Assembly: GCF_038066595.1 (NCBI RefSeq)
Contig: NZ_JBBUTH010000007.1
Span: 248,001-312,000 of the forward strand
Length of the DNA stretch: 64,000 nt
Origin: Pseudaquabacterium inlustre
Lineage (GTDB): Bacteria; Pseudomonadota; Gammaproteobacteria; Burkholderiales; Burkholderiaceae_C
Direction of reading: 5' to 3'
The notes below the pieces were generated by a model, which did no database searches, had not been told where the DNA came from, and worked only from the letters and a program-made list of their open reading frames with translations. The position numbers and the translations under genes are program-made. Within the stretch, counting starts at the first letter, position 1, and every line of letters starts with the position of its first letter. Below are positions 1-7,716 of the stretch, piece by piece.

Positions 1-1244
1 AAGACCTGACCTTCCAGTTCCGCTTCAAGAACACGCTGAACAACGGCGGCGTCTCGCTGCCCATCGGCAACAAGACGCTCAACATCCCGCTGATCCAGGC
101 CGGCACGGTCACCGACGTCAACAGCGCGTCGCTGCAATATCGCCAGACCTACGCGGTCACGGTGGTGCGGGGCGACCGTCGCGGCGGCCAGACCAGCATG
201 GCCACCAACGCCGGCGGCAGCACGGTGTTCGACAAGCCGGTGGACAACATCGGCGTGAAGACCATCCCCGACTACGCCGGCTACGCGGCCAAGCATGTGC
301 AGACGATCAACCTGCCCGGCTGCAGCATGCCCGGCCGCGTGTTCGTGGGCCAGCGCCAGGACCCGTTCGCGGTGAACCTGGGCACGATCTTCGACCTGGT
401 CAATGCACCGGCCTCGGTGCTGCTGGACCCCACGCTCAAGGGCGCGGCGGCCAACACCATTGGCGACAAGAACGTCACCACCATCGCGCTCGAGGTGCAC
501 AAGAGCTGCCTGACCCAGGGCAGCGAGCCGGTGATCGGCGGCTGGACCACGGCCAGCCTGCGCCAGGCCCGCGTGCTCGACGGCACGCCGCCGTCCGGGC
601 TGCAGGCCAGCGAGAAGCCCGGTGGCGCCTGGGTGCAGGTGTCACGCCTGGGCATGCCCCTGGTCAACGAGGTGGTCATCGGCCTGAAGGACAAGGACCG
701 TTTCAACGGCTCCAAGCCGGTGGGCGACGGCCAGTTCGCTGACTACGTCACCCATCCCACGCTGCCGGCCCTGCTGGGCATCGCGCTGACCGGCAATGCC
801 GCGTCGCTGGCGCCCACCAACCTGCCGCGCACGGACCTGGTCACCACCTTCCTGACCGGCATTGCCGGCGTCAACCAGCCGGCCAACGTGGTGGCCTCGG
901 AGATGCTGCGCCTGAACACCTCGATCGCGCCGGTGCCCTTCGCGCAGCAGAACCGCCTGGGCATCGTGGGCAACCTGCTGGCCGGCGGCAGCGACAACGC
1001 CGGCTTCCCGAACGGCCGCCGGCCCAAGGACGACGTGGTCGACATCGCGCTGGTGGCGGTGATGGGTGGCCTGTGCATGGCCAACGGCGACAGCAACACG
1101 CTGGGGCTGGGCACCGGCTGCAAGCCTTCGGCGGTGCCGCTGGGCAGCCAGGTGTTCAACCTGCACGACGCGGTGGACCAGGCGGTGGTGCCGCTGCTCG
1201 ACGCCTTCCCGTACCTGAACACGCCGATCGCCGGCAGCCGCTGA
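1..1244 (+). CDS. DUF4331 family protein, 5'-truncated by the window edge
   Basis: The frame is open from base 3 to the TGA at 1242-1244 with no stop, so the N-terminus lies left of the window and about 413 codons are visible. The stretch GQRQDPFAVNLG (near base 350) followed by IFDLVN fits the DUF4331 family, large, probably exported beta-rich proteins of unknown biochemical function. The usual family features of an Asp-rich, DPF-containing core and a conserved late Gly/Pro-rich segment (FPNGRRPKDDVVD) are also visible. Four cysteines (GCSMPG, KSCLT, GLCMAN, GTGCK) could form disulphides outside the cytoplasm. A small lipoprotein gene follows 10 bp downstream, so the two are probably co-transcribed. 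The family call is fairly firm; the role is unknown. Confidence 0.75.
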   Translation, partial: DLTFQFRFKNTLNNGGVSLPIGNKTLNIPLIQAGTVTDVNSASLQYRQTYAVTVVRGDRRGGQTSMATNAGGSTVFDKPVDNIGVKTIPDYAGYAAKHVQTINLPGCSMPGRVFVGQRQDPFAVNLGTIFDLVNAPASVLLDPTLKGAAANTIGDKNVTTIALEVHKSCLTQGSEPVIGGWTTASLRQARVLDGTPPSGLQASEKPGGAWVQVSRLGMPLVNEVVIGLKDKDRFNGSKPVGDGQFADYVTHPTLPALLGIALTGNAASLAPTNLPRTDLVTTFLTGIAGVNQPANVVASEMLRLNTSIAPVPFAQQNRLGIVGNLLAGGSDNAGFPNGRRPKDDVVDIALVAVMGGLCMANGDSNTLGLGTGCKPSAVPLGSQVFNLHDAVDQAVVPLLDAFPYLNTPIAGSR

Positions 1245-1254
1245 GGAGCCGTCC

Positions 1255-1524
1255 ATGTGCAAGCCCCTGTCCCTGCCGGGTCTGCTGGTCGCCACGCTGG
1301 TGCTGTTGACCGGCTGTGGTGGCGGCTCGACGCCCGAAGCGGCCGCGCCCACCACCACGGTGGCCGCCGACGATACGGTGCCGACCTCGGCCATCAGCTC
1401 GGTCGCGTCCTTCACCGACTACGTGGCGATGCGGCCCGAGAGCGAGAAGATCGAGCCGCTGAAGGTCAGCGAGCTGGTGCCCCCCACCTCCGAGACCGAC
1501 GAGCCCGCGCCCGTCAAGCGCTGA
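1255..1524 (+). CDS. Small Gly-rich lipoprotein
   Basis: An 89-residue protein with a lipoprotein signal: a hydrophobic stretch (LLVATLVLL) ends in the lipobox LLTGC with the lipidated Cys at residue 21, followed by a GGGS linker. The mature part is only about 68 residues, rich in Ala/Thr/Pro/Glu, with no recognisable domain. ATG 1255 is preceded by GAGGAG six to seven bases upstream, a good ribosome-binding site that overlaps the stop of the DUF4331 gene. Position and spacing suggest that it works with that protein, perhaps as a membrane anchor or accessory (inference). Function unknown. Confidence 0.7.
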   Translation: MCKPLSLPGLLVATLVLLTGCGGGSTPEAAAPTTTVAADDTVPTSAISSVASFTDYVAMRPESEKIEPLKVSELVPPTSETDEPAPVKR

Positions 1525-1530
1525 ACCCGC

Positions 1531-1549
1531 GCCCGGCACGGTTCCGGGC
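1531..1549 (+). terminator. Possible weak intrinsic terminator
   Basis: A perfect 6-bp G+C stem (GCCCGG/CCGGGC) with a 7-base loop lies seven bases after the lipoprotein stop and is followed by only TT. The short T run makes true intrinsic termination uncertain. It would end the DUF4331-lipoprotein transcript. Confidence 0.35.
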
Positions 1550-1733
1550 TTGATCGCCGCGCCAGGCAGCCTCCCCTGGCCGGCGGTTCAGACATGCGGG
1601 GGATGCCGCGCGGCCACGCCCCAGGCTGCACCGGTGTCATGCACTAACCTTGCGACCCGGCGCGGACCCGCCCCTGCCCACAAGGTGGCAAGGCGGGTCC
1701 GCGCCGACCGCAAGCACTCGCAGGACAACACGG

Positions 1734-3596
1734 ATGGGCAGTTGGGAGGGCCGCAGGCGCGGCGATGCACGGCACGCACGGCGGGCTGGGAATGGGCCGC
1801 GCGCGGCCACCTGGCGCCGCTGGATCCCGCCCGCGCTGGGCTGGCTGTGCGGCACCCTGCTGCTGGCCGCACTGCTGGCCGCGGCCACCGCCCCGGCGCG
1901 GGCGCAGGTGCAGGTGCAGGAGGGCGGTGCGCCGCTCCCGCCACACCCGGCGTCGTGGCCCGCCGTGCAGTTGCACGATGCCGCCGGTCAGGTGGCGCTG
2001 TGGCCGGCCGTGCGCTGGCTGGCCGATGAAGCCGCCGCACTGGACGCCGCCGGTGCGCTGGCGCGGCGCGCGCAGTTCACGCCGCCGGCCACCGCCACCG
2101 GCACGCTGGGCCTGCGCCGGGGGGCGGCCTGGCTGCTGCTGCCCCTGCACGTGGCCGGTGACGGCAACGGCCACTGGATCCTCGATGTCGACCATGCCTC
2201 GGTGCAGCACCTGTCCTACCAGCTGCTGGACGCCGACGGCCGGGTGCTGCAGCACGGCCACATCGGCGCGCTGGAGCGCCGCCACGGGCGCGTGCCCACC
2301 GCGCGCCTGACGCTGCAGCCCGGCCAGGCCTACCAGCTACTGGTGCGCGCGCAATCCGACGGGCCGCTGATCCTGCCGCTGCGCCTGTCCAAGCCCGGCC
2401 CCTTTCTGGACGACGCGCTGGGCAGCCAGACGCTGCAGGCCCTGCTGGCCGGCCTCAGCCTGGCGCTGCTGACCCACAGCCTGTGCCAGGCCTGGTGGCG
2501 GCGCGACGGCCTGAGCCTGCGCTACGCCTTCCTGGTGGCCAGCTCGATGACGGTGTCGTTGGCGCAGTTCGGCCTGGCGGCGCAGTTCCTGTGGCCGGGG
2601 CAGCCCTGGGCACTGCGCCACGGCGCCGGCCTGGCGGCGCTGCTGGCGCAATGCGCCAGCTTCCTGTACATCGAGGCGGTGCTGCGCCACCAGCCGGGCT
2701 GGCGCGGTTTCAGCCCCACGATGCGGGCCGGCGCCACGGTGATGGTGGCCACCGCCGCGCTGTTCGCTGCCGACGTCATCGGCGTCACCGGCCTGAGCGC
2801 GGTGGCCGCCACGGTGGGCATGATGCCGGCGCTGCTGGGTGCATCGCGCGCCGTGTCGCTGCTGCGCCAGCGCGACGCCACCGGCGCCTATCTGCTGCTG
2901 GCCTGGGCCGGCTACTACCTGGGCATCTTCACGCTGATGGGTGTCTCATATGGCCGGCTGCCGGCCACACCCTGGACCCTGCACGCCTTCCAGATGGCCA
3001 CCGTGCTCGACCTGCTGCTGTTCCTGCAGGTGCTGGTGCTGGGCCAGCGCGCACGCCTGGCCCGTGCCGAGCACGCGGCCGGCCAGGCCGATCACCTGCG
3101 CAGCCTGGCCGAGACCGATCCGCTCACCGGGCTGCCCAACCGGCGCGGGCTGGACGCCCTGCTGGCGCCGATGCTTGCCCGCGCGCAGCCCGGCCACGGG
3201 CTGGCGCTGTTCATGATCGACCTGGATGGCTTCAAGGCGGTCAACGACGGCCACGGCCATGCCGAGGGCGACCGCCTGCTGTGCGCCGTGGCCGCGCGGC
3301 TGCGCAGCCATGTGCGGCCCGGCGACCTGCTGGCGCGCCTGGGGGGCGACGAGTTCGTGCTGGTCGCCGAGGGCCTGCGTCAGGCCGCCGAGGCGCATGC
3401 GCTGGGCCAGCACCTGCTGCAGGCGCTGCAGGCCCCGCTGCGGCCGGGAACGGACGGCCCGCCGCTGGGCCTGACCGCCGGCTGCGTGTACGTGGAACAC
3501 GCCGCGCCGCTGGACGACCTGCTGCGCCGCGCCGACCAGGCCATGTACCGCGGCAAGCAGGCCGGGCGCGGCCGCGTGGAGGTGGATGGTGGCTGA
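1734..3596 (+). CDS. Membrane diguanylate cyclase with 7TMR-DISM-like sensor
   Basis: A 620-residue protein that should make cyclic di-GMP from GTP at the inner membrane. An N-terminal hydrophobic segment (about residues 32-52) is followed by a periplasmic domain of about 170 residues and about seven hydrophobic helices (about 225-430), the layout of 7TMR-DISM sensors. The GGDEF domain covers about residues 455-620: DPLTGLPNRRG opens it, the active-site loop GGDEF is intact near residue 537, and the product-inhibition I-site RPGD lies five residues before it. The frame can also start at a TTG at 1650, but the ATG at 1734 gives a more sensible short N-terminus. No EAL domain is present. Control of exopolysaccharide by c-di-GMP would fit the neighbourhood but is inference. 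Confidence 0.88.
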   Translation: MGSWEGRRRGDARHARRAGNGPRAATWRRWIPPALGWLCGTLLLAALLAAATAPARAQVQVQEGGAPLPPHPASWPAVQLHDAAGQVALWPAVRWLADEAAALDAAGALARRAQFTPPATATGTLGLRRGAAWLLLPLHVAGDGNGHWILDVDHASVQHLSYQLLDADGRVLQHGHIGALERRHGRVPTARLTLQPGQAYQLLVRAQSDGPLILPLRLSKPGPFLDDALGSQTLQALLAGLSLALLTHSLCQAWWRRDGLSLRYAFLVASSMTVSLAQFGLAAQFLWPGQPWALRHGAGLAALLAQCASFLYIEAVLRHQPGWRGFSPTMRAGATVMVATAALFAADVIGVTGLSAVAATVGMMPALLGASRAVSLLRQRDATGAYLLLAWAGYYLGIFTLMGVSYGRLPATPWTLHAFQMATVLDLLLFLQVLVLGQRARLARAEHAAGQADHLRSLAETDPLTGLPNRRGLDALLAPMLARAQPGHGLALFMIDLDGFKAVNDGHGHAEGDRLLCAVAARLRSHVRPGDLLARLGGDEFVLVAEGLRQAAEAHALGQHLLQALQAPLRPGTDGPPLGLTAGCVYVEHAAPLDDLLRRADQAMYRGKQAGRGRVEVDGG

Positions 3597-3714
3597 TCTG
3601 CCCCGCCGGCTGGCCACCGGCGTCGATCCGCGGCAGACTCGTTCGTCGTGGCGTTGAGGCAGCAACCGGCGCCTCGCCGTGCTGCAGGCAGGCAGCGTCG
3701 AAGGAGCGATCACC

Positions 3715-4863
3715 ATGACCCCCTCCCCCACCCACCTGGTGCTGCTGGTGGCCACGCGCAAGGGTGCGTGGCTGTTCCACGGCGACGCGCAACGCGAGAC
3801 CTGGACCGTGGATGGCCCGCACTTCCTGGGCCACACCATCAGCCACCTGGTGCTCGACCCGCGCGACGGCCGCACGTTGCTGGCCGCCGCGCGCACCGGG
3901 CACCTGGGGCCCACGGTGTTCCGCTCCACCGATCTGGGCCGCAGCTGGGCCGAGGCGCGCCAGCCACCGGCCTTCGCCGCGCCGACCAACGGCCTGGCCG
4001 CCCGCACCGTGGACCACACCTTCTGGCTCACGCCGGGCCACGCCAGCCAGCCGGGCAGCTGGTATGCCGGCACCTCGCCGCAAGGCCTGTTCCGCTCCGA
4101 CGACGGCGGCGCCAGCTGGGCGCCGCTGCCGGCGGTGAACGACGACCCGCAGTTCCGCCAGTGGATGGGCACGGCCCAGGACGGCACGCCCGACGGCCCC
4201 AAGCTGCACTCGATCCTCGTCGACCCGCGTGATCCGGCGCGGCTGCTGTTCGGCATGTCGGGTGGCGGCGTGCACGAATCACGCGATGCCGGCCTGCGCT
4301 GGGCACCACTGATCCAGGGCATGGAGGTGGTAGAGGGCTTCGACGCCGCCGACATCAGCTTCCACGACCCGCACTGCATCCGACAGTGCCCCAGCCAGCC
4401 CGACCGCCTGTACCAGCAGAACCACTGCGGCATCTACCGGCTCGACCGGCCGGGCGAGCGCTGGCGGCGCATCGGCCGCAGCATGCCGGTGGAGGTGGGC
4501 GACATCGGCTTTCCGATGGTGGTGCACCCGCACGATGCCGATTGCGCCTGGGTGTTCCCGATGGACGGCACCGATGTGTGGCCGCGCACCGCGCCCGCCG
4601 GCCGGCCGGCGGCCTATGGCACGCGCGACGGTGGCCTGAGCTGGCAGCGGCTCGATCACGGACTGCCGCAGCAGCAGGCCTGGTGGACCCTGAAGCGCCA
4701 GGCCATGAGCGTGGACGCCCTGGCGCAGCCGGCGCTGTACCTGGGCACCACCAGCGGCGAGCTGTGGATCGGCCACGACGGCGGCGCGCGCTGGGCCTGC
4801 ATCGCCCGCCACCTGCCCGAGATCTACGCCGTGGAGGCCTGCACCGTGGCCGCACGGCCATGA
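3715..4863 (+). CDS. BNR/sialidase-like repeat (beta-propeller) protein
   Basis: A 382-residue soluble protein without signal peptide. It carries several Asp-box-like repeats of the form S-x-D-x-G-x-x-W (STDLGRSW, SDDGGASW, SRDAGLRW, TRDGGLSW, HDGGARW), the signature of BNR/sialidase-fold beta-propellers. Such proteins are often annotated as exo-alpha-sialidase or WD40/YVTN/BNR-like; no catalytic sialidase residues can be assigned here, so enzymatic activity is uncertain. The ATG at 3715 is chosen because AAGGAG lies about nine bases upstream; an in-frame CTG at 3679 lacks one. The stop overlaps the start of the next gene (ATGA), so the pair is translationally coupled to the MoaD/ThiS-like protein. 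Confidence 0.75.
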   Translation: MTPSPTHLVLLVATRKGAWLFHGDAQRETWTVDGPHFLGHTISHLVLDPRDGRTLLAAARTGHLGPTVFRSTDLGRSWAEARQPPAFAAPTNGLAARTVDHTFWLTPGHASQPGSWYAGTSPQGLFRSDDGGASWAPLPAVNDDPQFRQWMGTAQDGTPDGPKLHSILVDPRDPARLLFGMSGGGVHESRDAGLRWAPLIQGMEVVEGFDAADISFHDPHCIRQCPSQPDRLYQQNHCGIYRLDRPGERWRRIGRSMPVEVGDIGFPMVVHPHDADCAWVFPMDGTDVWPRTAPAGRPAAYGTRDGGLSWQRLDHGLPQQQAWWTLKRQAMSVDALAQPALYLGTTSGELWIGHDGGARWACIARHLPEIYAVEACTVAARP

Positions 4864-5117
4864 AGGTGATGGTGCCCGCGGCGCTGAAGTCGTACACCGG
4901 CGCCACGCACATCGCGGCCGACGGCGCCACGCTGCTGGCGCTGTTCGACGACCTGGACCGCCGCTACCCCGGCCTGCGCTTCCGGGTGGTGGACGAGCAG
5001 GCGCAGCTGCGTCCCAACCTGCGCATCTTCGTCAACGGCCAGGGCACGCGCGACCTGACGCTGGCACTGCAGCCCGACGACTTCGTGGCCATCGTGCTGG
5101 CACTCAGTGGTGGTTGA
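4860..5117 (+). CDS. MoaD/ThiS family ubiquitin-like sulfur-carrier protein
   Basis: An 85-residue protein with the MoaD/ThiS beta-grasp size and ending exactly in Gly-Gly (ALSGG), the C-terminus that is adenylated and thiocarboxylated in sulfur carriers. The middle contains the typical RPNLRIFVNG strand/turn and the PDDFVAIVLALSGG end. It overlaps the preceding BNR-repeat gene by four bases, so they are made together. No MoaE, ThiF/MoeB or other sulfur-transfer gene lies nearby, so the true acceptor is unknown. It is probably not the housekeeping MoaD or ThiS. Confidence 0.8.
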   Translation: MKVMVPAALKSYTGATHIAADGATLLALFDDLDRRYPGLRFRVVDEQAQLRPNLRIFVNGQGTRDLTLALQPDDFVAIVLALSGG

Positions 5118-5160
5118 CCTGGGCGGCTGACCTGGGCGTCTGACCTTGGCGCCTGACCGG
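5115..5160 (+). repeat. 13-bp tandem repeat, 3.5 copies
   Basis: A 13-base unit (TGACCTGGGCGGC and variants) is repeated three and a half times, starting at the stop codon of the MoaD/ThiS gene. Each copy starts with TGA, and the 13-base period puts TGA in all three forward frames. It lies just ahead of the ylqF leader. Confidence 0.8.
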
Positions 5161-5249
5161 ACGGACGGGCCGCCGGCCGCGCGGCGGCTTGCACCGACAA
5201 TGGCGGGTTCCCTGCCCTTCCCCCGGCGCGCCCGCCGCCCCTGCCCGCC

Positions 5250-6206
5250 ATGCCCATCCAATGGTTTCCCGGTCACATGCACGCCACGCGCAAGGCGATT
5301 GCCGAGCGCCTGCCCGACATCGACGTGGTGATCGAGCTGCTGGACGCGCGCCTGCCCGGCTCCAGCAGCAACCCGCTGCTGGCCGAGATGACCGCCGGCA
5401 AACCTGCGCTGAAGGTGCTGAACAAGCAGGACCTGGCCGATGCCGAACGCACCGCCGCGTGGCTGGCGCACTTCCAGGCCCGGGCCGACACGCGCGCGCT
5501 GGGGCTCGACGCCAGCCAGGCCGCCCCGGCGCGCACGCTGATTGCCGCCTGCCGCCAGCTGGCGCCGCTGCGCGGCGGCATGGTCAAGCCGCTGCGGGTG
5601 CTGATCTGCGGCATCCCCAACGTGGGCAAGAGCACGCTGATCAACAGCCTGGCCGGCCAGCGCCGCGCCAACACCGGCGACGAGCCCGGCATCACCAAGA
5701 CCGAGCAGCGCATCACCCTGGCCGATGACTTCTACCTGTTCGACACGCCGGGCATGCTGTGGCCGCGCATCACGGTCGAGCGCGCCGGCCTGCACCTGGC
5801 CGCCGGCGGCAGCGTGGGCCGCAACGCCTACGACGAGCAGGAGGTGGCCACCGCGCTGCTGTCCAGCGTGCGCGGCCCCTATGCCGATCGCCTGCAGGCG
5901 CGCTACAAGCTCGGCGCGCTGGACGGCTTCAGCGACGACGAACTGCTGGCCGAGATCGGCCGCAAGCGCGGCGCACTGATGGGCGGCGGCCGCATCGACC
6001 TGCAGAAGGCGGCCGAGATCGCGCTGAACGACTTCCGCAGCGGCGCCTGGGGCCGCATCACGCTCGAGACGCCCGAGCAGTTCGCCCAGTGGCTGGCCGA
6101 GGGCGAAGCCAAGGACGCGGCCCGCGCCGCGAAGAAGGCCGCACGCCGCGCCAAGCCGACGCCGCAGCGTGACCTGCCGCGCACGCCGCCGCCCGAGGCC
6201 GACTGA
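5250..6206 (+). CDS. ylqF: Ribosome biogenesis GTPase YlqF/RbgA
   Basis: A 318-residue circularly permuted GTPase of the YlqF/RbgA family, which assists late assembly of the large ribosomal subunit. The motif order shows the permutation: G4 NKQD (about residue 58) comes before the P-loop GIPNVGKST (about 120) and G3 DTPG (about 166). The N-terminus PIQWFPGHM is the family hallmark. The C-terminal helical domain for rRNA contact follows, ending in a basic tail (AARAAKKAARRAKP). The ATG at 5250 yields the normal family length. It is monocistronic and lies outside the biosynthetic cluster. Confidence 0.93.
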   Translation: MPIQWFPGHMHATRKAIAERLPDIDVVIELLDARLPGSSSNPLLAEMTAGKPALKVLNKQDLADAERTAAWLAHFQARADTRALGLDASQAAPARTLIAACRQLAPLRGGMVKPLRVLICGIPNVGKSTLINSLAGQRRANTGDEPGITKTEQRITLADDFYLFDTPGMLWPRITVERAGLHLAAGGSVGRNAYDEQEVATALLSSVRGPYADRLQARYKLGALDGFSDDELLAEIGRKRGALMGGGRIDLQKAAEIALNDFRSGAWGRITLETPEQFAQWLAEGEAKDAARAAKKAARRAKPTPQRDLPRTPPPEAD

Positions 6207-6396
6207 GGCGGGCCGACACCCGGACATGGGATTGGGGGGACGCGCCGGATTGGCGCGCGGCGAGGGCGCGGCTAGCATGCCTGCTCACCGCCGTCTTTCG
6301 CGCCTTGCAGCACCCCGTCCCCATGCCCCAGCGCTTGTGCCGTCCGGTCGGGCGCACGCACCCCGGCACGGCCCGCCTGCCGGCCAACGCCTGACG

Positions 6397-7707
6397 ATGC
6401 GCAGCTACCTGCTGATCACCACGGTCGACGTGGCGCGCATGGCCAACAACCGCGAGCATCACCTGCTGCGGCACATCGCCCCGCACTTCGACCAGGTCTA
6501 CGTGGTGTTCCGCCGCAAGTGCGAGAAGGCCGGCTGGCGCCAGCTGCTGCGCGATGCCCTGGTGCCCGGCGCCCGCACCGAATGGCGTGACGGCATCTGC
6601 TATGTCGAGGTGAACCCGCTGTTCAACCACGCCCATGGCCTGGCCATGGCGGTGGCCGGCACCTACGAGATGCACGACGCGGGTGACACCCGCGGCCGCG
6701 GCTGGCGCCAGCGCGTCTACCGCCTGTTCAGTGGCATCGGGCTGTGGAAGGACTGGTCGACCGTTGCCTTCCTGGGCCTGTATGCGCTGCGCACGGTGCC
6801 GGGCACGGTCGACGTGTGCACGGCCATGGGGCCCAACGGCAACGCCGCTGCGTGGCTGCTGCGGCGGCTGGGCAAGCTGCGGGTGTGGGCCTACGAGGAC
6901 CGCGACTACGAGCCCGGCTTCTTCAACACGCCGCTGCGCCACCGCGCCGCGGCCGCGCTGGAAGTGGCCTGCCTGCGCCGTGCCGACCTGTGCATCTCGA
7001 TCGGCCACCGCCTGCAGCGGCTGCGCCAGCAGCAAAGCGGCCGCGAGGTGGCGGTGGTGACCACCGGCGTCGACGTCGACCGCTACACCGCACCCCAACG
7101 CGTGCCCACCCGCCCGGTGCTGGTCTACACGGGCAACGTCACGTTCTGGAGCGGACTGGAGCGGGTCATCGAGGCCCTGCCCCGCATCCGCGAGGCGCTG
7201 CCGGGCGCCACGCTGCTGGTGGTGGGCGACGGACTGCCCGGCTATGTGCAGGGCCTGCAGGCGCTGACGCGCCAGTTGGGCGTGCACGACGCGGTGCGCT
7301 TCACCGGCCGCGTGCCCAACACGCAGATCCGCGACCTGCTGGCCGACGCGCACCTGGGCGTGGCCACGTTCCAGCCGCTGGAACTGCGCAAGTACGCCTT
7401 CCCGCTGAAGGTGCTGGAGTACATGGCGGCCGGCCTGCCCAGCATCGGCACCGAAGGCACCGAGACCGAGGACATCCTGCGCCAGCACGACTGCGGCGTC
7501 GCGGTGCCCTACACCGCCGCCGCCTTCGCCGAGGCGGCGATCGCGATGCTGGGCGACCCGGCGCGCTACCAGCGCCTGGCGGCCCATGCGCGCGAATCGG
7601 CCCGCCAGTACGACTGGCACACGCTGATGGCGCGCGAACACGCGCTGCTGCAGCAGGCCTGGCTGCGCCGCCAGCCGGCCGCGCCGGCACCCGACCGGCC
7701 GGCCTGA
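6397..7707 (+). CDS. Glycosyltransferase family 4
   Basis: A 436-residue GT-B glycosyltransferase, probably acting at the cytoplasmic face of the membrane in exopolysaccharide assembly. The N-terminal Rossmann half contains few catalytic landmarks; the C-terminal GT4 half shows VLVYTGNVTFWSGLERVIEAL, LLVVGDG, the FTGRVP segment and the nucleotide-sugar end PLKVLEYMAAGLPSIGT (Glu-x-Met-Ala). The start is the ATG at 6397; the frame stays open to 6169 but that extension is Arg/Pro/Ala-rich and overlaps ylqF. It converges on the WcaJ-type gene with 9 bp between stops and a hairpin across the junction. The sugar and acceptor cannot be told from the sequence. Confidence 0.82.
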   Translation: MRSYLLITTVDVARMANNREHHLLRHIAPHFDQVYVVFRRKCEKAGWRQLLRDALVPGARTEWRDGICYVEVNPLFNHAHGLAMAVAGTYEMHDAGDTRGRGWRQRVYRLFSGIGLWKDWSTVAFLGLYALRTVPGTVDVCTAMGPNGNAAAWLLRRLGKLRVWAYEDRDYEPGFFNTPLRHRAAAALEVACLRRADLCISIGHRLQRLRQQQSGREVAVVTTGVDVDRYTAPQRVPTRPVLVYTGNVTFWSGLERVIEALPRIREALPGATLLVVGDGLPGYVQGLQALTRQLGVHDAVRFTGRVPNTQIRDLLADAHLGVATFQPLELRKYAFPLKVLEYMAAGLPSIGTEGTETEDILRQHDCGVAVPYTAAAFAEAAIAMLGDPARYQRLAAHARESARQYDWHTLMAREHALLQQAWLRRQPAAPAPDRPA

Positions 7708-7716
7708 GCGGCCGGT
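7694..7716. terminator. Hairpin at convergent gene ends
   Basis: A perfect 8-bp stem (ACCGGCCG/CGGCCGGT) with a 7-base loop spans the stop codon of the plus-strand glycosyltransferase and ends one base before the stop codon of the minus-strand WcaJ-type gene. Being symmetrical it could act in both directions. There is no clear T tract, so its strength is uncertain. Confidence 0.45.

Noticed and set aside
3715..4863. A functional sialidase.
   Set aside because: Asp-box repeats are present, but the arginine triad and catalytic residues of sialidases cannot be recognised.
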